Below are positions 35,205-46,437 of a stretch of DNA of 64,000 bases, in pieces (position 1 is the stretch's first letter; every line of letters begins with the position of its first letter). The stretch is from NCBI RefSeq assembly GCF_000499845.2, contig NC_023755.2:7074847-7138846 (forward strand), in the 5' to 3' direction. Source of the DNA: Phaseolus vulgaris. Lineage: Eukaryota; Streptophyta; Magnoliopsida; Fabales; Fabaceae. The position numbers and the translations under genes are program-made. Under the pieces are notes generated by a model. The model was not told the DNA's origin. It worked only from the letters and a program-made list of their open reading frames with translations, and made no database searches.

Positions 35205-36895
35205 CCATAAAGCTTTGGCAAAATTTGAAAAAAAAAATTAAGAAAACTTGTTGGGCATAGGTTTTATTTAGGCCCAAAATTTGAGAAAAATATATATTAA
35301 AGTAATTGGAAAACAGTAGCTGCTTTTCCTAACTTGACAGTGGTTAATATGGAGTTTCAACCTAAAAATTATTCATAAAAACTACGATTGTTTTTAAAAA
35401 GAATTGTTTGAAAAAAAAGCTAAAATTTATATTAAATTAATATAAAACTTGTTTTTTTTGCTATTTCCTTTCTCTCTCTCCCCATGCAAGTAATCTATAA
35501 TTTTTTATAAAAGTAATTTATATTTATAAAAATTCAAATTCAAATCCAAATATTTGGATTGGATTATCCAATCCGTCCAGGTTTTTAATAAAATTTAGAT
35601 TGGAAATTTAAATTTTTTAATTTTTAAAATTTGTATAAATAAAATAGAAGTATGATAGAACCAAAGTTATAAATTATGGATAAAAATAAAAACTAAATTT
35701 AAATAAATGAATTTTTAATAGATGAAAGCACCGCATAGTAGTTTGACTTAATTAGATTTTTCATTTTTCTAAACTCTATTTTCTCATAATCTAATCATCC
35801 GTAGTGGCTGAGAGTTAATGATCCTTTTTAACTGATTAAATTTGTAAATAAAGTTAGCTGTTATTTATTTTAAAAGATTTTTTTTTCTTTTCAATTTCTC
35901 AAAAATCTAATGAGGTTATTTGAAAAAAATTATCCTCTCTATGTTTGAATTTTTTATTCTAGATCTCTAGATTTTGATTAATTCTTTTGCTTGAGCTAGA
36001 ACTTTATTTAGAGAAAAGAATTCCAGGCAAGAGAATCTATTTATGTTTTTTGAGTTTTTGGTTAATAAATGATTGTTTTATAATGTTTTGATGTGATACA
36101 CTCGTAGAGAAGTTGATATAATGGCTAGATTATACATGTTAAGGTATAAAGTCTCTTAAACTGTGTTTTAGATATGATTTAGATTAGTAAAGATAGTTCT
36201 TATACTTTTTCATATATTAGTTTATAGTTTTTTCATATATTAGTTTGAGTTTGATTTGAATGGGAATATACATTGAGCTTGAATGATAATTGTTGAATTG
36301 AAATGAGGAAAGGGTGATGATTGAGCGAATTATGGTTGTATTGATCATTTTTAGTTTGTTTGAAAGTTATTTTTGTTAAAGTGGCTTTGAATAAAACTTT
36401 TGAAAATATATTTGGTTCTGCTGCATGTAAGTGATTTTCTCATATTTTTGCTTATATAAAAATAAAGCAGAAACTCAACCTTTGCTTTTGACTCTATTTT
36501 TGTTCAAGTGAAAATAGAAATGAAAGTCAATCATTGTTCTCGACTAGAATTTTACTCAAACAAAGAGGTTTTTGCTAAAGCAAGACATTTTTCACTCTAG
36601 CTAAACAATTTTTGCTGTTGTCTTTTTAATGGATTGAATGTGAATATTAATTTGTATATTTAATTGATTTGTGGTTTTGTTTAAGTGAGTTATGTTGTAT
36701 GAAACAATTATTGAGAATGATAAAAATTGTATGAATTTGGGTCACAAATCTAGGAAGATATATGAACCATTATTTGATTTGTGTATTAAGTAAAGACACT
36801 TATGTTGTAACAGAGATCTCTTGTTTCATTGATAATCTAAATCATATGAACTAAGATATTAGATGGTGAGAAGCTGAGACGAGAGTTCTTGCACA
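35205..36895. other. AT-rich spacer
   Basis: No gene recognised; repeated TTTTTGCT-type text around 36450-36620 but no bounded repeat. Confidence 0.5.
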
Positions 36896-36901
36896 CCATG
36901 C

Positions 36902-39120
36902 ACTACAAGAAAAATAAAGTATTCCGTCGACCAAAAACATATGCGAATGAACCAAAACCGACGAATAAACGTCGGATTTGCGTCAACCAACCATTGGACG
37001 AAAAATTTGCGGAAACAAAGTGACATTTCGTCGGCCAACATGAGCATATTGTGTAGGCCAAGCCGATGAAAAAAGGATGCAAATATCGTCGGCCAGGCCG
37101 ATGTAAAAGCGACGTAATATCGCCGGCTTATGCGTGGGCCAAACCGACACAAATGTATCAGAAAAATGCATATTCGTCAGTTCGACCGACGAAGAAGAGA
37201 AAGAAATGGCATCAAATTTTGCATCGGTCTGGTCGAAGCATAACTTAAGAAAAAAAAAACTTATGTGGGCTTGATCGATGCATTAATGGTTTAAAAAAAT
37301 ATTTTATTTTTTGTTCTAGCCATTTTTACCTGTAGCAGCTATAGAATAACAAATCCCATCATTCACACTGCATTCACAATAGAAAAATCATCCAAATAGT
37401 TAAACAAAGTCATTTAGATAATTTCATCCATCCAAATCATTCATATTAAATATTAATACATAAAATAGAACTTATAATTAAAATAAACCATAAAATAAAA
37501 TTGTACTTCAGAAACTAACTAAAGTACTAAAGCTTAAAATGTTTGATAATACAATTAAAAGAGTGAAAATGAAAATATAAAATACATCACATGAAGTAGA
37601 AATAGCAGTGTTATGATATGTAAAATCTTGTAAAAAGAATACAAACAATGTGATTAACTAAATGGAAATAACTAAAATATTTAGTATATAATAAAAATGT
37701 GAAATAGTTAAACTTACAGTCTAGGGTGCACTTTAAGGGAGGGGTTGGTCATCATGTTCTAGATCATACTGGTGGTGGAATTAACTTGTACTAGTGGAAG
37801 CACTGTCACGTTACAAAATTGAGACAAGCTATTCCTTTTTTACCTTCATTTCTTCCTCTAAGTGTGCATACTTTTGACCCCACATATTAAGTTCTGCATG
37901 AAGTTGTTGATTTTCAGTCAACTGATCAGATTGTGAAGCGTCAAAAGTAGAGGATTGAGTGAGGGAAAAGACTCCTTGGTGGAAGTTAGCAGCCAAGTCT
38001 GTTGTGCCATACACTTAACCTCTACTATTTCCTCCAATAGCTTCCTTCCAAGTTTGAAGCTTTGTTGCTGGATCAACTTGATGGACAACAATGCTAGAGT
38101 CCTAAGAACTATTTACTTGAAGGGTTCTCAAGCGCTCATGACAATTTTCCTACATAAGTCATTAGGAGATGAAAATGTTACGAAATTAAAATAAAATTTA
38201 AGAAAACTTAAAAAAATAACTTACATAAGTTTCACGAGCACGAGTATCAACCTAATCACCCTTCTTGTTTGTGTGGGTGACCATAAATTGTTCATTAGGT
38301 TCAGGGGATGGCCATATTGACGTTCCTAATAATGTTGTACAATTAGAAGCAGTATATGTTGCAAATGTAAAATGAATTCCATGTAAGATAGTGATGAGTA
38401 CTTACCAAGGTCATTGCAATATCTGAATGTGATTTTCGATCTGTGGAGTGCAATGCTCCACCATGAGCTGAAACCCTATTCACTTTATTCTGAGTTGATT
38501 TATCTTTGAAATTTTGTCTATTTCAATAGTTTAGAAGCTCAACCCATGCTTGCTCCCCTATCAAGGTAGGTCGGACACCCTTTTCCCTAGCTTTGGTCAA
38601 CATGACACAAAATCGTTTTTTGACTTTAGACTCATAGACCTTTGTAATCTGTCACTCATCCTGAGGTGCCCAAGTGACTCTACTTTGTTAAAAAGAAGAA
38701 AATATTTCGTTTCAGTTTTCCCATTTTGGTTGATTTGTATGAAATTGTAATTAAAATTTAAAGTTACCTTAAAGTCACTCCACCATTTTAGTTTGTCCTC
38801 CTTAGTCATGACATCATATTGATGATATGGACTCTAAATTGAGACCGAATGCAATGTCCAATGGCATCATTGGCATAATTATTTGGCGTCCAACTACAAT
38901 ACAAACAAATCAAATTACAGACATTTGTAATATGAAGATAAAAATAAATATAAGTTTAGGATCACTTACCCTTTACCAAGAAGTCAGATGATGACCCTAC
39001 CAGTAGGGTCACACTGGTTATCCTCAGGGGGGAGGTCGTGCTCTGAAATAGTAGCGGCACCATGGTCAACATGGTCAAAAAGACCTTGCACAGAGGTAGC
39101 AGTAGTATGCTTTAGATTGA
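36902..39120 (-). mobile_element. CACTA (En/Spm) transposon, decayed
   Basis: The low-coordinate end is CACTACAAGAAAAATA, the classic CACTA terminal inverted repeat. It is followed by about 350 bp rich in short GTCGGCC / GCCGAC-type subterminal motifs in both orientations (36935-37270). A minus-strand transposase_24-type pseudogene follows. I could not find a matching TTCTTGTAGTG end on the far side, so the right border is lost or very diverged; 39120 is only where recognisable coding ends. Confidence 0.75.
37840..39075 (-). pseudogene. CACTA transposase_24 (Ptta/En/Spm) gene, broken
   Basis: Exon-like blocks on the minus strand. About 39075-38950: DHGAATISEHDLPPEDNQC, then DPTGRVII-stop. 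About 38880-38785: the block before EDKLKWWSDFK, closed by a GT donor. About 38685-38400: KVKKRFCVMLTKAREKGVRP, TLIGEQAWVELLNY-stop, KVNRVSAHGGALHSTDRKSH. About 38330-38220: QFMVTHTNKKGD. About 38150-37840: ENCHERLRTL and the C-terminal part ending in a coiled-coil-like QLHAELNMWGQKYAHLEEEM. The KAREKGVRP and WVELLNYW-type motifs are typical of the family. Several stops make it non-functional. The exon limits are my estimates. Confidence 0.65.
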
Positions 39121-39124
39121 TTTG

Positions 39125-39590
39125 TTAAAATAAACTATCTTAAAAAAGTGTATTTTCATTAATACTTTTCAACCCAGTGCATATGATGAAGTACATAAGA
39201 TGCCTTCTCAACATTTCATATGACAGACAAACATGTTTGAAAACTTATTTTAAACGTAACTATTTTGTCTAAGACGTCACAATAGATGCAAGATTTGAAA
39301 CTAAATTGAATCACTTGATTGATGTATTTTATATTTTAATTTAATAAGTGATCAAACCATAGTTCCTATATTTGGCCAACCTTCTCATATGAAGATTTAA
39401 AAAATTCATCTAAAAACACTTTATCAAAACATTTTTAAAAAGTATTATCACAATAACTCTCATTCTTGGTTAGTGCGGATGATAATGACATGTAATGTAA
39501 AGGAGATAAGGAAGGAAGAACACATACACAACAATTTATTTTGGTTCATCTATCGCAATAGACTAAATCCAATTCTTGGCCAACAAGGCA
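39125..39590. other. Spacer
   Basis: No gene recognised. Confidence 0.4.
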
Positions 39591-39599
39591 AGTTCAATT

Positions 39600-39912
39600 A
39601 GACACTGTGAATAATCTTTGGGCTCGTATCTACTTCTAACTAATCCCTTGAGTATTATTTTTTCAATCCACTCATGGCTAACATCAAGTATTCTTTGGGC
39701 TCATAACTACTCTTGGCTAATCCCTTGAATATTTTTTCTTCAAGCAACTGTTGGCTAACATAGAGTATTCTTTTGATTTATAGCCACTCCTGGCTAGCCT
39801 CTTGAGTATTATTTTCTTAAGTCACTCTTGGCTGACATCGAGTATTCTTTGGGCTCGTAACCACTCCTGGATAACCCCTTGAGTATTCTTTCCTTAAGCC
39901 ACTCTTGGCTTA
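39600..39912 (+). repeat. Tandem repeat, unit about 77 bp, about four copies
   Basis: Unit: GAGTATTCTTTGGGCTCGTA, ACCACTCCTGGCTAATCCCT, TGAGTATTATTTTCTTAAGC, CACTCTTGGCTAACATC. Copies begin near 39607, 39684, 39761 and 39839; a partial fifth continues to about 39990. A pentamer-like GAGTATT and a TGGCTAA phrase recur twice within each unit. Non-coding. Confidence 0.75.
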
Positions 39913-39999
39913 AGGAGTTTTCTTTACCAAGCCAATCCTGGTTCAACGAATACTCTTTGGGCACCTGGCCACTCATGGTTACTCCCTTGAGTATTATTT

Positions 40000-40845
40000 T
40001 CCAGAAAAAAACTCCCAGCTAAAATACAAAGGTTAGGTATTTCATTTATGAATAAATCATTGGGCTTGATCATTAAGGAGGATTGCGTCTGATGAAAAAT
40101 ACAAAGATTTTCCTTTCTTTCGTAGTTTAAATGTTCTTTCACTCTAAGATGGGGTAACATCTTTCAATAAATGCAATAGGTAAGCAATCTCTCTCCTAGG
40201 TGTTTGAAGAACTCTTCTAGTGTTCTCTCTTAAGCTATAAAGGATCCATACATTTAGGAGTGTTTTTGCTCTAAGCTTTAGGATAATTTTTTGAAGCTTT
40301 GGAGGTTTGATCAACGTTTGAACAATATTTTGGCATAGTGCAACCTTTACTCCTTGGCTTATAGGAGTGTTCTTAATTTGAGTAGTGATCTAGCATGGTA
40401 TGTTCCTCTCTTCTCTTCTCTTCTTCTTCTTCTTCTTGATGTAAAAGCTTTTAAATAAGCTCTGGAAAAAGGTAACCGTTGCGAGGTTATTTATAACTGT
40501 TGAGCAACTTCAATTTCATGCATGTTTTTTATGTGTCTAATGAGCTCAAATATAATTGTTTTTTTCTTTTCACAATATCCTTAGTTACTAACAATGCTTA
40601 TCTCCCTAGTTAGCATAGCCTTTTGCACCAATTTATGGTTAAAGTACATATCGTACAAAGAAAATAGCCAGTTCAAAATTGAAATGCTCTTTATCTTAGG
40701 AGGTTGGTGATGAAGGTAACTTTAGCTATTTTTCCAAGAGATCATATGATATTGACTTTAGCTTGCATATTTAATAGATCTCTTTGGTAGACAAAGGTAA
40801 TGGACATTTTCTACATGCAAATAGTAAATGCATTCACACACAAAC

Positions 40846-40882
<37 letters not shown>

Positions 40883-42090
40883 CAAAAGGTGTGCCTATCG
40901 TTTGATATTGTAAATGTATGTTTTGATCATATAAGCATTATGGCAAATGTAAGAAAGAGTTGCACATCATTGTTTCTTCTATCATATGTAATACTTGCAT
41001 TTTGTATGATATGTTTTTTAACATTAATTGGCTTACAAACGATGTGTGATCTATTTGAACTTGTATTGTTGAACATTAATCATCTTACAGACGGTCCATG
41101 ATTATGTTAGAACATGAGTGTTTTCAGCACTTAGTCAAAACCATAAGGTATTGATTTTTTTTTTCTTAACATGAACAATAACTAACTCCCTAAAATCATG
41201 TCATGTATCACGTAACAAAATATAGGACACATAGAACATATCTTTCATGTTTTATTAGACAATCTACATTGAAGTAGACATGACGGTTATATAAGACAAT
41301 CTTGCATCATATGAGTATTCAAGATGCACTTCATCAAATGGGACACTCTTTACTATTAAATAAGACTTTACTATTAGATGCTCTTAATCATATTCACTTT
41401 ACTCAGTTGGATAACACACTTACTCTATACGACTTTAAATGACCTTATACAATACAATCAAATTTTAATAAAATGATTTTCAAATAAATATTGTCACTAA
41501 ATATTATATTAGTTATTAGTTTTATCTCATTGATTATTAATTGATACGTTAATAATAACTCATCTATAAAATATCTAAGTTAGTTTTTATATACTCATAT
41601 GATATATTGGAAATAAAACTCATATATCTTATAAATAAATTTTGTTATCTTCTATTATATCCTTAATATAATATCAATTATAATAAATCAACCAAAGAAT
41701 AGTTATTCTACCATTGTTCATACGTTATACCTTGAAATTAAGATTGTAGATATGAAAAACACTTTCACAACAACAACAAAGAGTCTAGAACCATTTTTTC
41801 CAACACTTTACACTATTTTTTTCATATATTCTCAATAATTTATGCTTCATTTATAAATAAATGAACATTCATTCGGTTATTGCTTATATTCTATTGGTGA
41901 AACACTTAAAGTTGAAGGGTGGAAAAATGAAGTTAAAGAAATCAATGAAGGGAAAGAAATCAATGTATATATGGTATGTAATTCATGTAGAACAGCAAAA
42001 AAAAACTAGACTCACTCACTCTCACTGCACACCCAAAATTGGAAAGTATGGTCACACTATCCTTCATATCTTGTTCTAATGTCTATCCAC
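40000..42090. other. Spacer with TA microsatellite
   Basis: No gene recognised. A (TA)n run occupies 40849-40878 and a (TTC)n run lies near 40420-40436. 42000-42095 is the 3' flank of the WAG-type kinase. Confidence 0.5.
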
Positions 42091-42095
42091 CCAAA

Positions 42096-43517
42096 TTAAT
42101 TAACCTTATAACTATCATCAACATAGTGATAATAATAGTTATTATTATTATTATTACTACTATAGTTTGGAATCAAATTATATTTCCGAAGGACATGGGC
42201 AAGTGTCTTCCACGACCACCTCGTTCTCTTGCAACTCACGTGACCACTCACGTGCGACTTGTTCCTTCTCACCAATCCCTTCACTTCCGGTGGCCGGTAA
42301 GTTCGAATCAACGGCCACTTGATCCCATCAAAAAACGGGTGTCGTTTAACATCAGTGGCACCCTTGGTGCACCCTAGCCTCCTCCTTGGATCCTTCACCA
42401 ACAGCTTCTCAATCAAATCCCTAGCCTCACCCATCCCAGCCTCTTCTCCTTCCGCCACGTGGACGAATCTCACGTCCTTGCACGACGCTATGTTGCGCAG
42501 GGTGCCCTCCTTGTTGCACCCCTTAAACGGCGTCGTCCCGTACAGCAACTCGTAAACGAAAACCCCAAAAGCCCACCAGTCCACGCCGTTACCATGACCG
42601 TTACCGGAGACGAGCTCGGGCGCCAGGTACTCGTGCGTCCCCACGCACGACCGTGAAAACGCCGTCACGGGTTCCGCAATGAACTCCGCGAGAAACGTTT
42701 GCTGGTGTTGTTTGTAGGGGCGACGGTTATAACTGAAGCGACCGTTGGTGGGACCCGCGCGAGGGGGTTTGCTGTGGGTCCGGAGAGTGACGCTGGGTGC
42801 CACGTCGGATTTGAAGCAGAGATCGAAATCCGAGAGCATGACGTGGCCGTCTTCGCGCAAGAGAACGTTCTCGGGTTTGAGGTCGCGGTAGACGATTCCT
42901 AGCGCGTGGAGGTACTCGAGGGCGACGAGGACCTCGGCGGCGAAGAAACGCGCTACCGAGAGGGGGAGGCGGTGGTGGGGCTGTTTGCGGAGGAGGGAGT
43001 GGAGGTCCCCGGCGGGGCAATAGTCCATGAGGAGGCACGTGTAGTGGGAGACGTCGATGCGCGCGTAGAGCGTGGGGAGGAAGGGATGATCGAGCGCTTG
43101 GAGGATTTCGGCCTCGGTCTCTGCGTGGGAGAGTTTTTTGGGGGTGAGGAGGTCTTTGTCGACGACTTTGAGGGCGAAGTTGGCGCCGTCGTAGTCGCGG
43201 AGGCGGCAGAGGAACACGCGGCCGAGGTTGCCGGAGCCGAGATGGCGGAGGAGCTTAAGATGGCGGAGGTGGAGGCGGCCGTCGGAGGAGAGCATGGTGG
43301 CGGCTTTGATGGCGGTCCAGTGGGGGTCGGAGCTACGGTGGGGGCGACGGTTGACGACGGAGATGGAAGGCTCGATGGTGGAGATACGATCGTTGAAGCT
43401 GAGTGTGAGGCTGCTGGTTCGAGCGAGGCTGGTTCGGGCGCTGGTGCGGTCGGTGGTGGTGCTGGTAAAACTGAGATCCAGGTCTGTGTCTGGGAACAAC
43501 AATGTGGGTTCTTCCAT
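42096..43517 (-). CDS. WAG: AGC VIII protein kinase, WAG1/WAG2-like, intronless
   Basis: 473 residues from Met 43517. The N-terminal region resembles WAG kinases (DTDLDLSFTSTTTDRTSA, SLTLSFNDR, then HRSSDPHWTAIKAATMLSSD, GRLHLRHLKLLRHLG). Kinase landmarks: GSGNLGRV (about residue 93), ALKVVDK (about 116), YRDLKPENVL (about 211) and DFD instead of DFG (about 229), the signature of plant AGC VIII kinases. It has the usual insertion between DFD and the activation segment, then SCVGTHEYLAPE. WAG and PINOID kinases phosphorylate PIN auxin exporters and influence auxin flow; that role here is by family. The frame is open 55 codons further upstream (Met 43682), with a Cys-rich stretch unlike the family, so I prefer the inner Met. 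Coding DNA is much more GC-rich than its surroundings. The last residues (NYSSNNNNNNYYYHY) are coded by a trinucleotide microsatellite. No intron and no break. Confidence 0.92.
   Translation of the reverse strand: MEEPTLLFPDTDLDLSFTSTTTDRTSARTSLARTSSLTLSFNDRISTIEPSISVVNRRPHRSSDPHWTAIKAATMLSSDGRLHLRHLKLLRHLGSGNLGRVFLCRLRDYDGANFALKVVDKDLLTPKKLSHAETEAEILQALDHPFLPTLYARIDVSHYTCLLMDYCPAGDLHSLLRKQPHHRLPLSVARFFAAEVLVALEYLHALGIVYRDLKPENVLLREDGHVMLSDFDLCFKSDVAPSVTLRTHSKPPRAGPTNGRFSYNRRPYKQHQQTFLAEFIAEPVTAFSRSCVGTHEYLAPELVSGNGHGNGVDWWAFGVFVYELLYGTTPFKGCNKEGTLRNIASCKDVRFVHVAEGEEAGMGEARDLIEKLLVKDPRRRLGCTKGATDVKRHPFFDGIKWPLIRTYRPPEVKGLVRRNKSHVSGHVSCKRTRWSWKTLAHVLRKYNLIPNYSSNNNNNNYYYHYVDDSYKVN
42135..42164 (-). 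repeat. AAT microsatellite inside the WAG coding end
   Basis: ATT repeats on the plus strand, AAT on the coding strand, read as a run of six Asn and then Tyr codons before the stop at 42096. Confidence 0.85.
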
Positions 43518-43689
43518 GCTTGTTGGTGTGGGTTTTGGTTCTGAGACATTAACATTGGTGCTTTCGTTTTGATATATAAAAGGATGGCAACACTGAAGGT
43601 GGGTCCGAAGCTTCAGGAAGTTGACCCAACTGGAGCAGCAGGGGCATGGACAGTGGACAGATGCAGAGGTTAGGTTGACCAACTGGAGT

Positions 43690-46205
43690 TTCCATATATT
43701 CTATTCTTTTCTTTTTTTATCATTCTTATTATAGTATCATTATCACACTCTGAATTATTATTATTAGGTTGATATTTTAGAAATGATGTGACAAAGGAAG
43801 GGCAAAGTGAAGAAAGAATATCACACAATTGAACTAAGATTTATATACCTGTGGACAAATGTTCACCTTTGATAGTGTTCTGCAATGTCATTTATATATC
43901 CTTAATACAGTTGACTTGAGTATGAAAATGATTATACAGTATGAGTTGAGTGTATTTAGGGTTTAAGGTATAAGATTTAAAAAGTTGAGTGTTTCATATT
44001 AAAGAAAGGTATTGATACTTAACTTGCAATACAAATTAGTTAGAATCATGGTAACTTAGAAGTATGTAAATTAAATATGAATAGGGTTTTGACTTTGTGG
44101 ACTATGGGAGTGGATACCCCTCGATCTCGTTTGTTTCTATCATTGTTGTTGAGTCGGTGACAGTGATACAGTGTTCATAGATAGATACATGCAGGTAGAG
44201 AGTAGTAATAAATGGAGTGGTTCGTTGGAAAATGGAAATGTGTTTTTTGCATGGTTTTTGTATAAAGCTAGGTATTAGCTAGGTTAGATGCAGGTCATTT
44301 GGCAAACCAAGAATTTGTTAGCAGAAAAAAGGGAGGGTGCTGAATAGTGTGCATGATGGGGTTGCATTAGTCTACAAAATTGATTTAACATTGTTGGGGA
44401 AGATGAATATATAATAGCTAGAGCAGATAAGGAGTTGGTATCATGTTGGAGGTGGTATCTTGTTAACTGTAGTGAACAGCCCTTAATAATGGACTCAAAT
44501 GTGATATTTTACTTCCCATTAGAACATGACATTTGATCCAGTCATCATTCTTTTCCTTTCTGGTTTGGGTATTCAGTCATGCATTCTTTTCTTTAAGGAG
44601 TTCTAACATCTTTTCATATATACAATTCTGGTGAAATAGTTCATGATAATAAAAAAGGTGTAATATAAGGAAGGTGACTAGGTAATGCATGCATTAAGCC
44701 CAATTATCATACCTTGACTTCACTCATTTATTTATGAACCCTTGACTTTCTTTTGCTGTTAAACCAAACCATTGTAACTAAATCATATTAAATCAAGGTT
44801 TAAATATGTTTCTTTTCATGTATTATAAAAAAAAATTCTTTAGACAATGTTGATATTATATAGTATCAAAATATATAGAATGAGCCATTGTATGTAAAAT
44901 GACTTATAGTATTTTTAAAAAATTTATTGTTTTTTGATTGGATAATGATGGTCACTATTACTATTTTAAATGGGTTGATGAAGTGTAATCTCAATTTCAA
45001 GCAATTCCATGAATCAATTTTACATAAAGAATAACCTAGTTCAATAATTTCCATACTTTAAACATTTTAATGATCTAACAAATTTGGATTAAAAAAAACT
45101 AATTTTATGATATTACAAGATAAAAAGACATATTGTAGGATGAAAAATATATTTAATTCTTAAATTAAATATATTTAAGGATAAAAAATATATTTAACCA
45201 TTAAAGTATTTCCATTAAATATATTTAAAAAGATATATTTAACCCTTAAAATTAAAGTATTTGCATGTGACTAAACTATCCTAACCATTAGAAGCATTCA
45301 ATTGTAGAAGAGTTTGTTTGTGAAGAAAATGAATGTGTTGATAAATAATTATGGTTTTGTTTGTGACTAAGGTTAAGGTAATAAATGAAAGAGGAAAATG
45401 GTCCCATGTGACATGATGGTGGGGTAGTATGAAAGGCTTGAAGTCCTTAAGGTTGGGACCTACCATGGAAGAAAGGGGTTAGTGATGCTGTCTGCCACGT
45501 GGTCAACATTGGCCCTACATTGTCGCCTACACAATTCATTATTCCAAATTTTTCCCATTTCTTAATGCATTAATATGAGTTAGAAAAAGCTAGAATTCAG
45601 AGATGATTAATAAATAATGGGGTTCAACTTCCTTAGGTAGCAGAAGTATTTAGTGTGGCTACATAATAATGGAGGCTACACCAAAATTATGAACCTCCAT
45701 CCCTCGTGATAAGAGAGATCCAACTGCTCTTCTTTAATGAGGAAATGTTAAATTTAAGAAAGTGTTAATATTCAATTCAAAACAGTAATGAAGGGGCATG
45801 GGTGATGTTCCCTTGTTCTCACTTGCACAATTTAGTCAACTCCAAGTTTTTTAAGGGAATCTCATCCCCTCCAAATTTGACGAATATAAATCAAATTGTT
45901 TAGACCATTTCTTTGAAAAACTCTCACTATTAATGTTATGGTACTTGTATCTGAATTTTGGGATGGATGTTGAATAATACCCCCCTCCTACCCAAAAGTA
46001 AACAAAAAACATTCACACACAAAGTGAAGAATTTTTTTGGAAGAGAACCGTTTAGTCAATAAAAGAATCGCCATATGTATCATGGAACTTCAACTTTCTA
46101 AATAATTATCACTAATTACCTAGATTAACTAGAGCTAGAATAGTTTCAATTTACCATAGTAAGTTCAAGATCTTGTTAATTAGTAATCTAAAATTCAAGA
46201 GATTT
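43690..46205. other. WAG upstream region and spacer
   Basis: No second gene recognised. CCACGTGG, a G-box-like motif, lies near 45493-45500 but is far from any identified start. 44866-45250 is AT-rich with TATATTTAA-type repeats. Confidence 0.5.
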
Positions 46206-46209
46206 AGTT

Positions 46210-46437
46210 TTAAAATCACATATAAAATTAATTTAGATTCTAAAGTTGGTAGTTAAAACATTGGTAGTTAATTAGATACTAATTTAAAAACTAGTTTATA
46301 AATTTTATTAATAGTAGAAACTACTTTAGATAGCAATAATTTTTTAGTGTTTAAAATAATATTTAATTTAGTCAATATAGTAACTAGTTACTTTTTGTCT
46401 TTAAAATTGATTTCTATTTAATAATTTTCTTGCAGTG
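46210..46437. mobile_element. Fold-back MITE, copy 2 (one arm)
   Basis: Shares with the 30828 and 55423 copies GTTGGTAGTTAAAACATTGG, TAGTTAATTAGATACTAATT, ATTTTATTAATAGTAGAAAC and ATTTCTATTTAATAATTTTC. It ends CTTGCAGTG, so the terminal sequence would be CACTGCAAG. The opposite arm seems truncated. Confidence 0.6.

Noticed and set aside
42906..43544. 212-codon plus-strand open frame over the WAG kinase
   Set aside because: It is the antisense shadow of a GC-rich coding exon, with low-complexity Gly/Glu/Val composition. The minus-strand kinase explains the region.
42953..43555. 200-codon minus-strand frame rich in Ser, Pro, Thr and Ala
   Set aside because: Out-of-frame reading of the same kinase exon.
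45490..45503. G-box-like GCCACGTGG as a promoter element
   Set aside because: No gene start within a plausible distance, so it is noted only as a chance motif.
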